Source: Desulfobacter vibrioformis DSM 8776
GTDB lineage: Bacteria; Desulfobacterota; Desulfobacteria; Desulfobacterales; Desulfobacteraceae
Direction: 5' to 3'
DNA: 64,000 bases
Assembly: GCF_000745975.1 (NCBI RefSeq)
Contig: NZ_JQKJ01000016.1
Coordinates: 1 to 64,000 of the forward strand
Both the position numbers and the translations under genes were made by a program. Shown here piece after piece: positions 1 through 8,143 of this stretch. How positions within the stretch are numbered: position 1 is the stretch's first letter; each line of letters begins with the position of its first letter. The notes under the pieces were generated by a model, which worked only from the letters and a program-made list of their open reading frames with translations, did no database searches and was not told the DNA's origin.

Positions 1-225
1 CTTTAGAGCCATCATCACCTTGTCTTCCGGGGTCCGCAGGTCAAAGAAAACGGTATCACGTGTCTCAGCAAAGCAGTGATCACATTTGTTGCAATAAAAG
101 ATACGTCGTTTTCCGTTCTGGGTCATATAGGTCGAAATGGCGCTAATGTTACCTCGGTTCATCAGCCGATAATGGGAACATTCCGGGTTTGGGCATGGCT
201 GGCCCCAGTCCTTGGGTTTTCGCAT
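1..225 (-). CDS. Partial transposase-like zinc-ribbon protein (N-terminal 75 residues)
   Basis: The reading frame opens at an ATG (223-225, minus strand) and runs off the left edge of the window, so only 75 residues are visible. They hold a zinc-ribbon arrangement: Cys11 and Cys16 (CPNPEC) and, after a GKRRIFYC stretch, Cys45 and Cys48. This layout is typical of the N-terminal DNA-binding ribbon of IS1-like and related transposases, where a second helix-turn-helix part and then the catalytic domain follow. The catalytic part lies outside the window. It sits beside other degraded genes, which fits a mobile-element remnant. It could instead be a stand-alone zinc-ribbon regulator. Confidence 0.5.
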   Translation of the reverse strand, partial: MRKPKDWGQPCPNPECSHYRLMNRGNISAISTYMTQNGKRRIFYCNKCDHCFAETRDTVFFDLRTPEDKVMMALK

Positions 226-292
226 GGGTCAATCCTCCAATCAATTCGGTATATATATCCAAACTGATAGGATAATTAGCATTTTTTCTTTT

Positions 293-475
293 TCAAAGTA
301 TTACCGGGTGAGCACCTAATTTACCGGAACACTTAAAAACAACGACTCTCCTTCCATCCAGAATCATCTTCTCACCGGTGGCCGGATTCCGCCCCTTCCT
401 GGAAGATTTCTTCTTCACTTGAAATTTGCCGGACCCGCTTATCATGATGTCTTCGGTGTGTTTGGTAAGCGCCAA
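293..475 (-). pseudogene. Internally deleted IHF/HU-family DNA-binding protein
   Basis: This 60-residue frame starts at a TTG (473-475) with GAGGAG about nine bases upstream. It begins MALTK and then jumps directly to EDIMISGSGKF, continuing through KGRNPATGEKM and VVVFKCSGKL. The intact IHF-alpha-like protein at 31962-32252 has the same beginning and the same C-terminal arm, but about 35 extra residues between MALTK and GEDIMISG. Those residues form the two dimerisation helices, so the product cannot fold as a normal HU/IHF dimer. I read it as an internal in-frame deletion in a paralogue, hence a pseudogene. Expression as a small DNA-binding arm peptide is possible but unsupported. Confidence 0.65.
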
Positions 476-898
476 GGGAGTCTGCTCCTCTGTTTATCAT
501 GCCTGGTATTTTCCCCATGTCAAAGCTGATGTTTAAAATTTAGAAGCGGTATTGTCAAGTTTGTTGTTACAGAATAGGAGCTTACAGCCAATCTATAATT
601 TTTTTATGCCAACAGCTTTAACGACCAGGTCACAGCCGAGAGGCCATTCGGGGCATAGAATACAAAAAAATGTCACCTTGTTTCTAAGCTCTGACGTATC
701 CCTTTGCCGGGTCACTGCCTGACGACAAATTCTATGTTGTGCTTTTTCTTCAATACAAGTATTCAAGAATCCATGATATAAAAGCAAAGGCCTCAGAAAA
801 GAAAAATCGCCGTTAATTTTAAAAATTGACCGACGGTGGAGGGGAACAATGAGTACTGTTCGGCCCATTTATAAACCACACCTTCAAAGGCAGAAAAG
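476..898. other. Gap without a convincing gene
   Basis: AT-rich stretch between the deleted IHF gene and the next short gene. An open minus-strand frame (593-868, 91 codons) has a mixed, Cys-containing composition that I cannot match to any family. No RNA gene or clear terminator was seen. Confidence 0.4.
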
Positions 899-1063
899 AT
901 GATTTGGACACTTAAAATTGAATGTGAATGGGGAAGATATCTTGAAGAAGAATGTGTTCGCATAATTGAAATAGACGAAGAATCAACTCTTTATGATTTA
1001 CATTTGATTATCCTAAAATTAGTCAAGTTTGATAATGATCACCTGTTTGAGTTTTTTAATTGA
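899..1063 (+). CDS. Truncated pRiA4b ORF-3-like protein (54 aa)
   Basis: ATG at 899, TGA at 1061-1063. The product contains a RIIEIDEESTLYDLH stretch followed by KFDNDHLFEFF. This pattern (strand, then helix, then FDxDHLxxF) is the signature start of the plasmid pRiA4b ORF-3 / IS1096 passenger TnpR-like family, whose members are normally about 180 residues or longer. Here the frame stops right after the FDxDHL motif, so roughly the C-terminal two thirds are missing. A short upstream frame (ATG at 849) ends in an overlapping ATGA at 899, which could couple translation. It is most likely a decayed remnant; function is not known for the family in general. Confidence 0.45.
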   Translation: MIWTLKIECEWGRYLEEECVRIIEIDEESTLYDLHLIILKLVKFDNDHLFEFFN

Positions 1064-1158
1064 AGTTTTTTATCAACCGATTTACAAAAAAACAGATAGA
1101 TAAAATCTGCCTATTATGCCTAATCTTAACTATTCGACCCTAATAGAAAGGATACTCA

Positions 1159-1587
1159 ATGCCAAAAGGAATGTGGGTTTACGACCCTCAATCTGGGGGA
1201 AAATCAATCCCGAAATCAATTCAGCCTAGAATACGCCAACGTATTCTTGATCATGCAGAAAAACACTACGCCGACAGATGTAATCGTATTGATGTCCGGT
1301 TCCGTGGGAAGTTTTGCTATATTGATGCATATACTGAACCGTTCGTCCCACCAGATTACGACCCAGAACTTTTCGGTGGTAAATCACGAAAAGAGCGTAT
1401 TGCACAGTTACGCGAGATTCCGATTCATCTCTGCCGACTTCGGTACTTTGGTGATGAGGAAAACTGGTCGATGGCTTTCTACACATACAGCAATATGAAG
1501 TACGAGCCGTGTATATTTGACAACGGTTCCTGGCACGGTACACCAGAGCAAGCACTTGATACTTCCTCCGTTTACCTTATGGAATAA
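1159..1587 (+). CDS. Conserved hypothetical protein (MPKGMWVYDP family)
   Basis: A 142-residue cytoplasmic protein with an ATG start behind GAAAGGA. Its opening MPKGMWVYDPQSGGKSIP, the central RFRGKFCYIDAYTEP and the HLCRLRYFGDEENWSMAFYTYS segment recall a small conserved family that I remember from scattered bacterial genomes, always without assigned function. No signal peptide or membrane segment is present; aromatic content is high. The gene sits alone, with an 11-bp direct repeat (CTGCCTATTAT) on either side (1107-1117 and 1689-1699) and an attC-like spacer behind it, which suggests acquisition as a cassette-like unit. Function unknown. Confidence 0.7.
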   Translation: MPKGMWVYDPQSGGKSIPKSIQPRIRQRILDHAEKHYADRCNRIDVRFRGKFCYIDAYTEPFVPPDYDPELFGGKSRKERIAQLREIPIHLCRLRYFGDEENWSMAFYTYSNMKYEPCIFDNGSWHGTPEQALDTSSVYLME

Positions 1588-1589
1588 TT

Positions 1590-1699
1590 GAGTCGAACAA
1601 TCCGCTCCAGACCGACCCTGGGAGCTATCGGCGTTTGAAAAAACTTGACTTTTTACAACCTGCTCGACTATTGCCCCGGTCGGCTGAACTGCCTATTAT
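1590..1699. repeat. attC-like imperfect inverted repeat behind the orphan gene
   Basis: The left part reads CAATCCGCTCCAGACCGACC and the right part CGGTCGGCTGAACTGCC. They can fold back on one another with an extra base in one arm, as the arms of integron attC sites do, and an ACTTGACTTTTTAC loop lies between. The outer RYYYAAC/GTTRRRY cores are not both intact, so this is only a candidate or a decayed site. Confidence 0.25.
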
Positions 1700-1729
1700 T
1701 CATCTATACAATCAATCAAATATAAAAAA

Positions 1730-2278
1730 ATGAAATACATCGGAAAAGTAGAAGTCGAAGAAATAGTGGCAAAAGGAAGAGCATCTTCAGAACAGGAAAT
1801 CACTGAAATGCTTGATGCGTTAGAAGAAAAGCATCCTTATATTTATCAATTTATTTTCGGTGAACCATCAGATGGCATTGCCATGATTAATAAGGATATG
1901 GCCAATTTATATCTGGATTTGTCCTGTGATGTGATATGGGTTTTCAATAGTGTGTTTGGCTGCCTTCCTGAATTTAAAAATGAGGAGGATTTGGTCCTAG
2001 GCCATTTATCAAAGATTGATGCAGAACTTAAATCTATTACCAAAGAAATCCCAATGGATGAAAAGTTTAGAACGAAATTGCAGAAAAGGTTTATTAATCA
2101 AAGCCTTGAGTCAAAAATTCAACTTAATCTTCTGCACTATTTGGAGAGCGAAGTGGTAAAGTATGCATCGTTTAAAAGTGCCCGGAAAAAGGCTATATCA
2201 ATGACAAATAACCTGTTGTTTGTATTGGTTCGTTTGTTGGGAGATTTATATTACAGTGTTCAAATAAAAAATGCATAA
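1730..2278 (+). CDS. Hypothetical protein, 182 aa
   Basis: ATG start behind a purine-poor leader without a strong ribosome binding site. The protein is acidic in its first half (EVEEIVAKGRASSEQEITEMLDALEEKH) and basic towards the end. A recognisable block, FGEPSDGIAMINKDMANLYLDLSCDVIWVF, hints at a small folded domain, but I do not recognise the family. No signal peptide is evident; one weakly hydrophobic segment near the C terminus (NNLLFVLVRLLGDLYY) could be a buried helix. Base composition is AT-rich compared with the NRPS genes nearby, consistent with transferred DNA. The neighbours are remnants, so they give no functional clue. Confidence 0.6.
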   Translation: MKYIGKVEVEEIVAKGRASSEQEITEMLDALEEKHPYIYQFIFGEPSDGIAMINKDMANLYLDLSCDVIWVFNSVFGCLPEFKNEEDLVLGHLSKIDAELKSITKEIPMDEKFRTKLQKRFINQSLESKIQLNLLHYLESEVVKYASFKSARKKAISMTNNLLFVLVRLLGDLYYSVQIKNA

Positions 2279-2314
2279 TCGGGATAGGACTCCCCCTTGA
2301 ACCGGCTTCGCCGT

Positions 2315-2347
2315 ACCGTGTAATATTCCGGTGAATCCTTACACGGT
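2315..2347. repeat. Short perfect inverted repeat
   Basis: ACCGTGTAA (2315-2323) and TTACACGGT (2339-2347) form a 9-bp perfect stem with a 15-base loop. No T-run follows, so it is not a normal intrinsic terminator. It lies just upstream of the sensor remnant and could be an operator or a repeat end. Confidence 0.4.
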
Positions 2348-2365
2348 GAAAGGAAATGGTATAAC

Positions 2366-2646
2366 ATGTCCGCCAGGTGCATGGAGCGCCATATTCACCA
2401 TATATCCCGCACTGTCCTGAAACTTGGGGTCCTCCTGTGCATCATTCTGGTCACGGACGGGTGGATAGTCCGGCCCGCAATACACACGGCCCGGGCGGGA
2501 AGGCTGGACCTTGGTCAGTTAGATTTTTCGACCCAGGGCATCGGCTTTCCGGGCAATGGGCTTTTTACTGGAACCGCCTGCTTACACCACAGGATTTTAA
2601 ACATTTCCCCCTTCCCCAAAAAAACGGCTTTCTGGCCGGCCCCTGA
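2366..2646 (+). pseudogene. Frameshifted 5' remnant of a 7TMR-DISM-type sensor
   Basis: The first frame (from ATG 2366) encodes a signal peptide-like stretch, MERHIHHISRTVLKLGVLLC, and then LDLGQLDFSTQG. Near 2540 the homologous continuation moves to another frame, giving HRLSGQWAFYWNRLLTPQDF, then a stop at 2644-2646. 'LSG-W-FYWN-LLTP-DF' is the hallmark opening of the periplasmic 7TMR-DISM domain found on cyclases, histidine kinases and diguanylate cyclases. Everything after about 90 residues (sensor core, seven membrane helices, output domain) is missing. A single frameshift plus truncation therefore explains what is left. The reconstruction rests on motif recognition only. Confidence 0.55.
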
Positions 2647-2681
2647 GCAGTCTATCATGCCCGAGGCCGGCAAGTATTCGA

Positions 2682-3182
2682 TTAGTCCATCAGGATAAAC
2701 TTGGATTGTTTGGCGGAGCAGATCGGACATTTTTCCGGTGCGGCACCCAGCTCAATGTAACCGCAGACCGGACACAGGTAAAATTCGCTGGCATCCAGAT
2801 CTATGCCATTTTTAACGGCTTCCAGGGCTTTTGTGTAGAGGTTGGCATGCACTTCTTCAGCACCCAGGGCAAATTTAAACATAATTTTGGCTTTATGGCC
2901 GTCGGCCTCTGCCTGTTCCAGCATGGGCGGATACATTTGGGTGAACTCTTCGGTCTCGCCGTCAATAGCAGCCTGGAGGTTCTCGGCGGTTGACGCGATC
3001 ATACCCAAGGCAGCCAAATGACCCTCGGCATGAATCCGTTCTGCTTCGGCAGCAGTTTTAAACAGTTTTGCAATATTTTTGAATCCTTCTTTTTCGGCTT
3101 TTTGGGCAAAAGCCCTGTATTTCTGATTGGCCTGACTTTCACCTGCAAACGCCTCTTTTAGATTGTCATTGGTTGTTGCCAT
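2682..3182 (-). CDS. rbr: Rubrerythrin
   Basis: A 166-residue non-haem iron peroxidase that reduces hydrogen peroxide in the cytoplasm of anaerobes. The N-terminal ferritin-like four-helix part begins NLKEAFAGESQANQKYRAFAQKAEKEG and carries the diiron ligands in ExxH-type positions (AAEAERIHAEGH; GAEEVHANLY). The C-terminal rubredoxin-like knuckles are CPVCGY and CPICSA. Two ATGs lie in tandem; I chose the second (3180-3182) because AGGGAGGA is then correctly spaced. The frame is open up to 3275 but that extension is low-quality leader. The electron donor (rubredoxin) is not in the window. The gene stands alone, downstream of a short inverted-repeat element. Confidence 0.95.
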   Translation of the reverse strand: MATTNDNLKEAFAGESQANQKYRAFAQKAEKEGFKNIAKLFKTAAEAERIHAEGHLAALGMIASTAENLQAAIDGETEEFTQMYPPMLEQAEADGHKAKIMFKFALGAEEVHANLYTKALEAVKNGIDLDASEFYLCPVCGYIELGAAPEKCPICSAKQSKFILMD

Positions 3183-3336
3183 CATTTCCTCCCTTAATTT
3201 AATGAATTGATGAAAAAAGCTGAATTTATCTGTATCGCATTTTGCTTTTTTACTATTATTTTGATTTTTTATCAATGAATTGAAGGAGGGGCGAATTTGA
3301 ACCTGTCCTCATTATTTCATTATGGGGGAACACGTT

Positions 3337-3467
3337 GGCCTTGATCATCTTTTGGGCCAATTTTGATTCTCGAATCATAAATACTTATCGAAAGACCTTT
3401 AACGGCAGTGGGTTATGAATTTGAACAATGCCCCAAATTCTCAAGTTCCGAAACGATGATCAAGGCC
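3337..3467. mobile_element. 131-bp MITE-like element with terminal inverted repeats
   Basis: GGCCTTGATCATC at 3337-3349 is matched exactly, in inverted orientation, by GATGATCAAGGCC at 3455-3467. Allowing two mismatches the similarity extends to about 20 bp (left arm continues TTTTGGG, right arm TTTCGG when read inwards). The 105 bases between have no reading frame. No clear target duplication is visible. This is the form of a non-autonomous transposable element or paired IS ends. It lies between the divergent rubrerythrin and DUF697 genes, a gap of about 450 bases otherwise empty. Confidence 0.5.
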
Positions 3468-3629
3468 TGAATTTATTCTTGCGAAATAAATATGGATTGG
3501 TTATAGTTCTAAAAATTAGGCATGCATCCCCGGATCTATTTCTTAATTTCCGGGTCTTCTGAGGGACCCGGCTTCTACAAACGGGACAAATGCTGTGACG
3601 TTCACAAAAAAATTTTCATGCGAGGTAAT

Positions 3630-4169
3630 ATGACCGAAAAAACGCAGGTAAAAGAAGAAAAAAAGACTACCGCCGCCCCCAATCCGATTGATCCGACATC
3701 GGAGGAAATCACCAAACTTATTCGCAGACGTGCCAACTACGCTGCCGGCGTGGGACTTCTGGGATTACCTCTTATTAACTTTGCCGGAGTGACCACTATA
3801 CAAGTCGGGCTGGTTAAAAGCCTTTGTACCAAGTATGGCAAAACCTTCAGCGAAACTGCCGCTCGAAATATCATATCCGGCCTGCTTTCAAGCGGGGCTG
3901 TTTCGCTGGCAGCTCCAGCCGTCGGAGGCGTTGCTTTAGCCGTTCCCCTGGTGGGGCTTCCCCTGGCAATTGCTACAGCACCGGTGCTCAACGGGGTAAC
4001 AACCTACGCACTGGGGCATGTGTTTGCCACACATTTTGCCCAGGGGGGTTCCCTTGTCGGGACAGCGGCAGGTGAGCTTTCAGGCAGCTTTAAATCCGCG
4101 GTCAAGGTTGCCAGACAAAAAATGGGAAACGTGATTGCCGGAAAACAGGACGCACCTGAAGCAGCCTAG
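3630..4169 (+). CDS. DUF697-family membrane-associated protein
   Basis: A 179-residue protein starting at ATG 3630 behind GAGG; the open frame reaches back to 3522 without a better start. After a charged N terminus (MTEKTQVKEEKK) comes SEEITKLIRRRANYAAGVGLLGLPLINFAGVTTIQVGLVKSL, then two long Ala/Gly/Val-rich hydrophobic segments (roughly residues 90-140) and a basic C-terminal tail. This layout matches the DUF697 group, which includes the C-terminal part of YcjF and is often found next to GTPases. No GTPase is adjacent here. Likely located at the inner membrane; function unknown. Confidence 0.7.
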   Translation: MTEKTQVKEEKKTTAAPNPIDPTSEEITKLIRRRANYAAGVGLLGLPLINFAGVTTIQVGLVKSLCTKYGKTFSETAARNIISGLLSSGAVSLAAPAVGGVALAVPLVGLPLAIATAPVLNGVTTYALGHVFATHFAQGGSLVGTAAGELSGSFKSAVKVARQKMGNVIAGKQDAPEAA

Positions 4170-4516
4170 GCCAGCGTGTAGACCCCGGACTGTTTTTAAT
4201 TTGTCCCGAAATTTTAATTATACCTGATTTTTCACCAGGATCTGCGCATGGCAGGTTTTCCTATGATATTGCGCCATGGGTCGGAAATGGTGTTTGTGTA
4301 AATTAGGGCTGCTTTGCAAGGGACAACTGCGTAAATCCTGCTGGTTTAAATTTTCCCGGGTTGTATTCTTTATTCCCATTCACCCGGAAATCGCTGCCCG
4401 GATTCAGGAAGACAGGTTGCCGGCAATGGCCCCCCCCTGTGTGTGCCTGTATATTCTGTGCATAGGGGACAGGGCAGCATATTTATCTTTCTTGATTGTT
4501 GGGTAAACGGAAACCA
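4170..4516. other. Leader region upstream of the NRPS genes
   Basis: About 350 bases with no supported gene. A 76-codon open frame (4276-4506) lacks a ribosome binding site and looks random. Any promoter for the NRPS operon should lie here, but I do not see a clear -35/-10 pair or operator palindrome. Confidence 0.4.
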
Positions 4517-7500
4517 ATGACTTCCTGTGTTGACGATATGACATTCACGCTTCTGTCCGGAATCTCATTTCCGGAACAATTTTATACATGTGTGTTAAAT
4601 TACCCGGACCGGACGGCGGTCAAGGATGACCGGCGGCAGCTATCCTTTAAAGCGCTGGACCGGCACTCGTGCCTAATCGCCCGGCATCTAAGGGATTTGG
4701 GCCTGGGCCAAAGCACCGCTCCTGAAAATTACGACATCGGCTATCCGGAAAAGGCAAGGGTGTCCCCCTGGGTCATGGTATTGACCGGCAGAACCGTTGA
4801 TGTGGCCGTGGGCATTCTTTCGGTGCTCCGGGCAGGCGGGGCATATATCTGTGTGCCCGAAGAGGCCCCCCGGGCCTACATCCGCCAGATTGCACAAACA
4901 GCCAAAGTGACGGCAGTACTGACTTCTGGTTCTGGGAATCAAGGCCTGGAGGATATCCCCTGCATCGACCTTACCGATCCCCTTACCGATTGGGGGCTGC
5001 ACAACCAGGCGCTTTCAGACCCTTCCGGCGCATGGGACCGGTTTATTCCCCATCCACGGGATATGGCCACCGCCATTTTTACCTCCGGCTCAACCGGCCG
5101 GCCCAAGGGGGTGGTGCTGGAGCACCGGGCGATCTCGGCCATGCTGGCCTGGCAGAAATCATACATGGATCTTCCCCCCGGATCACACACCGCAGCCTTT
5201 GCGCCCTTGGGGTTTATTGCTGCGCCCTGGGAGCTGCTTTTCCCCCTGGCCTCGGGCATGACCCTGCATATTCTCAGTGAGCAGGTGCGGCGGGATCCCC
5301 TGGCCCTGGAAACCTATTTTGAACGTCACGGGATCCGGTACGTGTTTCTGTCTCCGGATATGGCGGAAATGTTCAGCCACAACTGCCACGGACAGTCCCT
5401 GAAATATGTCCGGGTGGCAGGCGGTCCCCTGCGCTCCTGTTCCCGCACCCCTTACGAAATTCTGTACTCCCTGGGCATGTCTGAAAACGGCGGTTCCGTC
5501 ACATTTTTATCCATCCAAAAGGCATATGAATCCGATATCCCCCTGGGCGGGGCATTCGGTCCTTCGCGCATCTATCTCCTGGATGATCAAAACAATATGG
5601 TCGGCCCGGGTGAGATAGGGAGAATGGCGGTGAGTTCCCCGTCCCTGGCCAGGGGATACCTGGGGATGCCTGATCAGACCCGGGACTGTTTCATCGCCAA
5701 TCCCTTTACCCATGTCCGGCCCTCGGTGTATACGCCCCCGTTGACAGATCCGGGCCCGGCCCACGGCATGGACACTTCTGCCTACAACCGTCTTTTTCTG
5801 TCCGGGGACCTGGCCCGCCTGGATGAAAACGGAATGCTGGTCCATTGCGGGCGCAGTGATTTTGTCGTAAAAATTCGGGGGATGCGGGTGGATCCGGGCC
5901 ATGTGGAAGCGGTATTGGCCAGCTGCGACGGCGTGCGGGAGTGTGTGGTGGCTGCCCAGAAAGCAGCGGATCAGGTGGTCCTATGGGCCTGGGCCGCTGG
6001 AGATAACCTGGACGCCCAGGCCCTGAAATCCCGGCTGGCAGCCCTTGTGCCCGATTACATGGTGCCGGACCGGATTAAAATTATGCAGGCCCTGCCACGG
6101 GGGGTCCACGGCAAAATTCAGCGCTCCCGGCTCCCACAAATCCCGGCGGAAAACATGGCATCTGCGGGCCTCTCTGATCCGGAGAATCCGGTGGCCGGCC
6201 ATGATCCCCGCCTGGAACGCCTGTGTGAAATTTTTGCAAAAAAACTACTGGTTTCCCGCGTCACCCCTTTGGACAATTTCTTTGCCCTGGGGGGGGATTC
6301 CCTGAAACTTGCAGGGCTACAGCTCATGCTGCGCAGCGAATTTTCGGTTGATCTGCCCTATGGGGAACTTTTTCGCAGACCCTGGCCCTCGGCAGTTCTT
6401 GAAATGATGGACCTGGCCGGAGATGGGGCCGGCATATCGCGTATCCCTGCTTCCCCGGCCCGGGACCGGTACCCCCTGACCATGCCCATGCGGCAGATGT
6501 ACCTGCTGTGGCGGCTGGGCCGGGATCCCCGGGCTTACGAGGTAGATACCTGCATGATGGTGGAAGGGGATGTGGACGGCCAGCGGCTGGAACAGGCCTT
6601 TGCCAGACTGGTGGCCCAGGAGCCTCTCCTGCGCTCCAGATTCATTGAAAAGGACGGGGAGCCGTTCTGGGTGATTGACGATAATGATAGCATGCCCTAT
6701 GATTTTGTGTCCCTTCGTGCGCCGGATCCGGAACAGGCCCGCCTGCTGTGGGAGAAACTCAGCCTTGCCCGGCCGGCCATAGATCTGTCCCGGTCTCCGC
6801 TCTTTTACGTGGTCTGTATCGAAATCAATTCCCGTTGCAGTTTTCTGGGACTGACAACCCATCATATCCTCGTGGATGCGGCGTCGTCCCGCCTTCTGAT
6901 GGATGCCTGGTGGGACTTGTACACGGTTGGAAAAATCCATGATCCCGGAGGCGGTCAGACCGTTCCAATGACGGATTATGTGCTTTGGGACCGTGCCCGG
7001 CAGGAGAGCCAGGGACTTAAAACATCTGAACGCTTCTGGCAGGAACGGTTAAATCCCCTTCCGCCGCCCCTGGATCTCTCGGGCGCGGCCTCTCCCAGAC
7101 CCTCTGCCCTGACAGGGGGCAGTGCCGTTGCCCGGGTGGTCCTGGGAAAAGAGGACCGGGCCGCCCTGGCAAAACTAGCCGATGTTTACCAGGTAAGCGT
7201 ATTCCAAACACTGCTGGCGGTCTGGGCCGCATTTATTTCCCGCCAGGCAGCCGTTACCCAAGGGTTTGACGAAATCGTGATGGGCGTGCCCTTTGCCGGA
7301 AGGGACCATCCCGCACTCCAGTTCTGCAAGGGGATGTTTGTAAGGACACTGCCCCTGCGTCTTCAGCCCACACCGGACGGATCCCAGCCATTTTCAGACT
7401 GGCTCCGCCAGGTCCGGGAAAGCTTTCTGGATGCCTGGGAACACCAGGCCTGCTCCCTTGAGCGGATTGTGCAGCTGGTCAAGCCCCCCCGGATTCCGGG

Positions 7501-8143
7501 GCGCAGTCCCCTGTTCGACGTGATGATCAACCGGCTTCCCCAGCCCCGGCCCTTCCCGGTGTTCAGGTCAACGGACCAGGAAGTCTCCGCCAGGATCGTT
7601 CCCGGGTTCAACCGTCCCACGGCCATCTTCGACATCATCCTGGAGATCCGGGAGGGCCGGGATCAGATTTTTCTGGAACTGACCTATGCCAGAGATCTGT
7701 TCCAGCCCGGTCTGATGAAAATCTGGGCAGACGCAGTGGCTGCAATTGTCAGAACAGCCTGCGCCGATCCCGGCAGGCCTCTGGAAGAACTGCCCTGGCC
7801 TTCGGACCGGATACTGGCTGAATTTAAACCGGCAGAGAGCGATGACGATCCGCATATCCCGCCGTTTTCCTATGATGCAGACTGGGCCGGGGATGATATG
7901 GCCACACAGGCCCTGATCACTGCATGGCAGGAGGTTCTAGGCGTTTCCATGGCCGGGCCGGCGGACGATTTCTTTGCGCTGGGGGGGGATTCCATTACTG
8001 CCATGCGCCTGGAGGCGGAACTTTTCAAGGCAGGATGGTACCTGCCGGCCACCACAATCTATGAGCAGGCCCGGCTGGGTGAGTTGATACAAATGATGGA
8101 ACCTGCAAACGCTTTTGATGACGAGGACGATGAATTTGCCTGA
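4517..8143 (+). CDS. Non-ribosomal peptide synthetase, A-T-C-T (no second A domain)
   Basis: About 1208 residues. Order by motif: adenylation domain (residues about 20-540; A3 FTSGSTGRPKG at 188, A7 SGDLARLDE, A8 KIRGMRVDPGHVE, A10 HGKIQR), carrier protein with phosphopantetheine site LGGDSL (Ser595), condensation domain (about 650-1080; HHILVD at 782-787), second carrier protein with LGGDSI (Ser1159). No A domain stands between the C domain and the last carrier, so this second module must be charged in trans; the free-standing A protein at 15651 is the obvious candidate. In the first A domain the A4 core reads GFIAAPWEL: the Asp that normally holds the amino group is Ile, suggesting a starter that is not an ordinary alpha-amino acid. 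The start is uncertain (TTG 4496 or ATG 4517, no strong RBS). It overlaps the next gene. Confidence 0.92.
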   Translation: MTSCVDDMTFTLLSGISFPEQFYTCVLNYPDRTAVKDDRRQLSFKALDRHSCLIARHLRDLGLGQSTAPENYDIGYPEKARVSPWVMVLTGRTVDVAVGILSVLRAGGAYICVPEEAPRAYIRQIAQTAKVTAVLTSGSGNQGLEDIPCIDLTDPLTDWGLHNQALSDPSGAWDRFIPHPRDMATAIFTSGSTGRPKGVVLEHRAISAMLAWQKSYMDLPPGSHTAAFAPLGFIAAPWELLFPLASGMTLHILSEQVRRDPLALETYFERHGIRYVFLSPDMAEMFSHNCHGQSLKYVRVAGGPLRSCSRTPYEILYSLGMSENGGSVTFLSIQKAYESDIPLGGAFGPSRIYLLDDQNNMVGPGEIGRMAVSSPSLARGYLGMPDQTRDCFIANPFTHVRPSVYTPPLTDPGPAHGMDTSAYNRLFLSGDLARLDENGMLVHCGRSDFVVKIRGMRVDPGHVEAVLASCDGVRECVVAAQKAADQVVLWAWAAGDNLDAQALKSRLAALVPDYMVPDRIKIMQALPRGVHGKIQRSRLPQIPAENMASAGLSDPENPVAGHDPRLERLCEIFAKKLLVSRVTPLDNFFALGGDSLKLAGLQLMLRSEFSVDLPYGELFRRPWPSAVLEMMDLAGDGAGISRIPASPARDRYPLTMPMRQMYLLWRLGRDPRAYEVDTCMMVEGDVDGQRLEQAFARLVAQEPLLRSRFIEKDGEPFWVIDDNDSMPYDFVSLRAPDPEQARLLWEKLSLARPAIDLSRSPLFYVVCIEINSRCSFLGLTTHHILVDAASSRLLMDAWWDLYTVGKIHDPGGGQTVPMTDYVLWDRARQESQGLKTSERFWQERLNPLPPPLDLSGAASPRPSALTGGSAVARVVLGKEDRAALAKLADVYQVSVFQTLLAVWAAFISRQAAVTQGFDEIVMGVPFAGRDHPALQFCKGMFVRTLPLRLQPTPDGSQPFSDWLRQVRESFLDAWEHQACSLERIVQLVKPPRIPGRSPLFDVMINRLPQPRPFPVFRSTDQEVSARIVPGFNRPTAIFDIILEIREGRDQIFLELTYARDLFQPGLMKIWADAVAAIVRTACADPGRPLEELPWPSDRILAEFKPAESDDDPHIPPFSYDADWAGDDMATQALITAWQEVLGVSMAGPADDFFALGGDSITAMRLEAELFKAGWYLPATTIYEQARLGELIQMMEPANAFDDEDDEFA

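Noticed and set aside
593-868. 91-codon minus-strand open frame with several Cys
   Set aside because: No recognisable family, no ribosome binding site, and composition unlike a real protein; left as unexplained DNA.
2682-3275. Longer rubrerythrin start at 3275
   Set aside because: The extra 31 residues are not family-like and the ribosome binding site AGGGAGGA points to the ATG at 3180-3182.
4276-4506. 76-codon plus-strand frame before the NRPS gene
   Set aside because: No ribosome binding site, Trp/Cys-rich random composition, overlaps the NRPS start.
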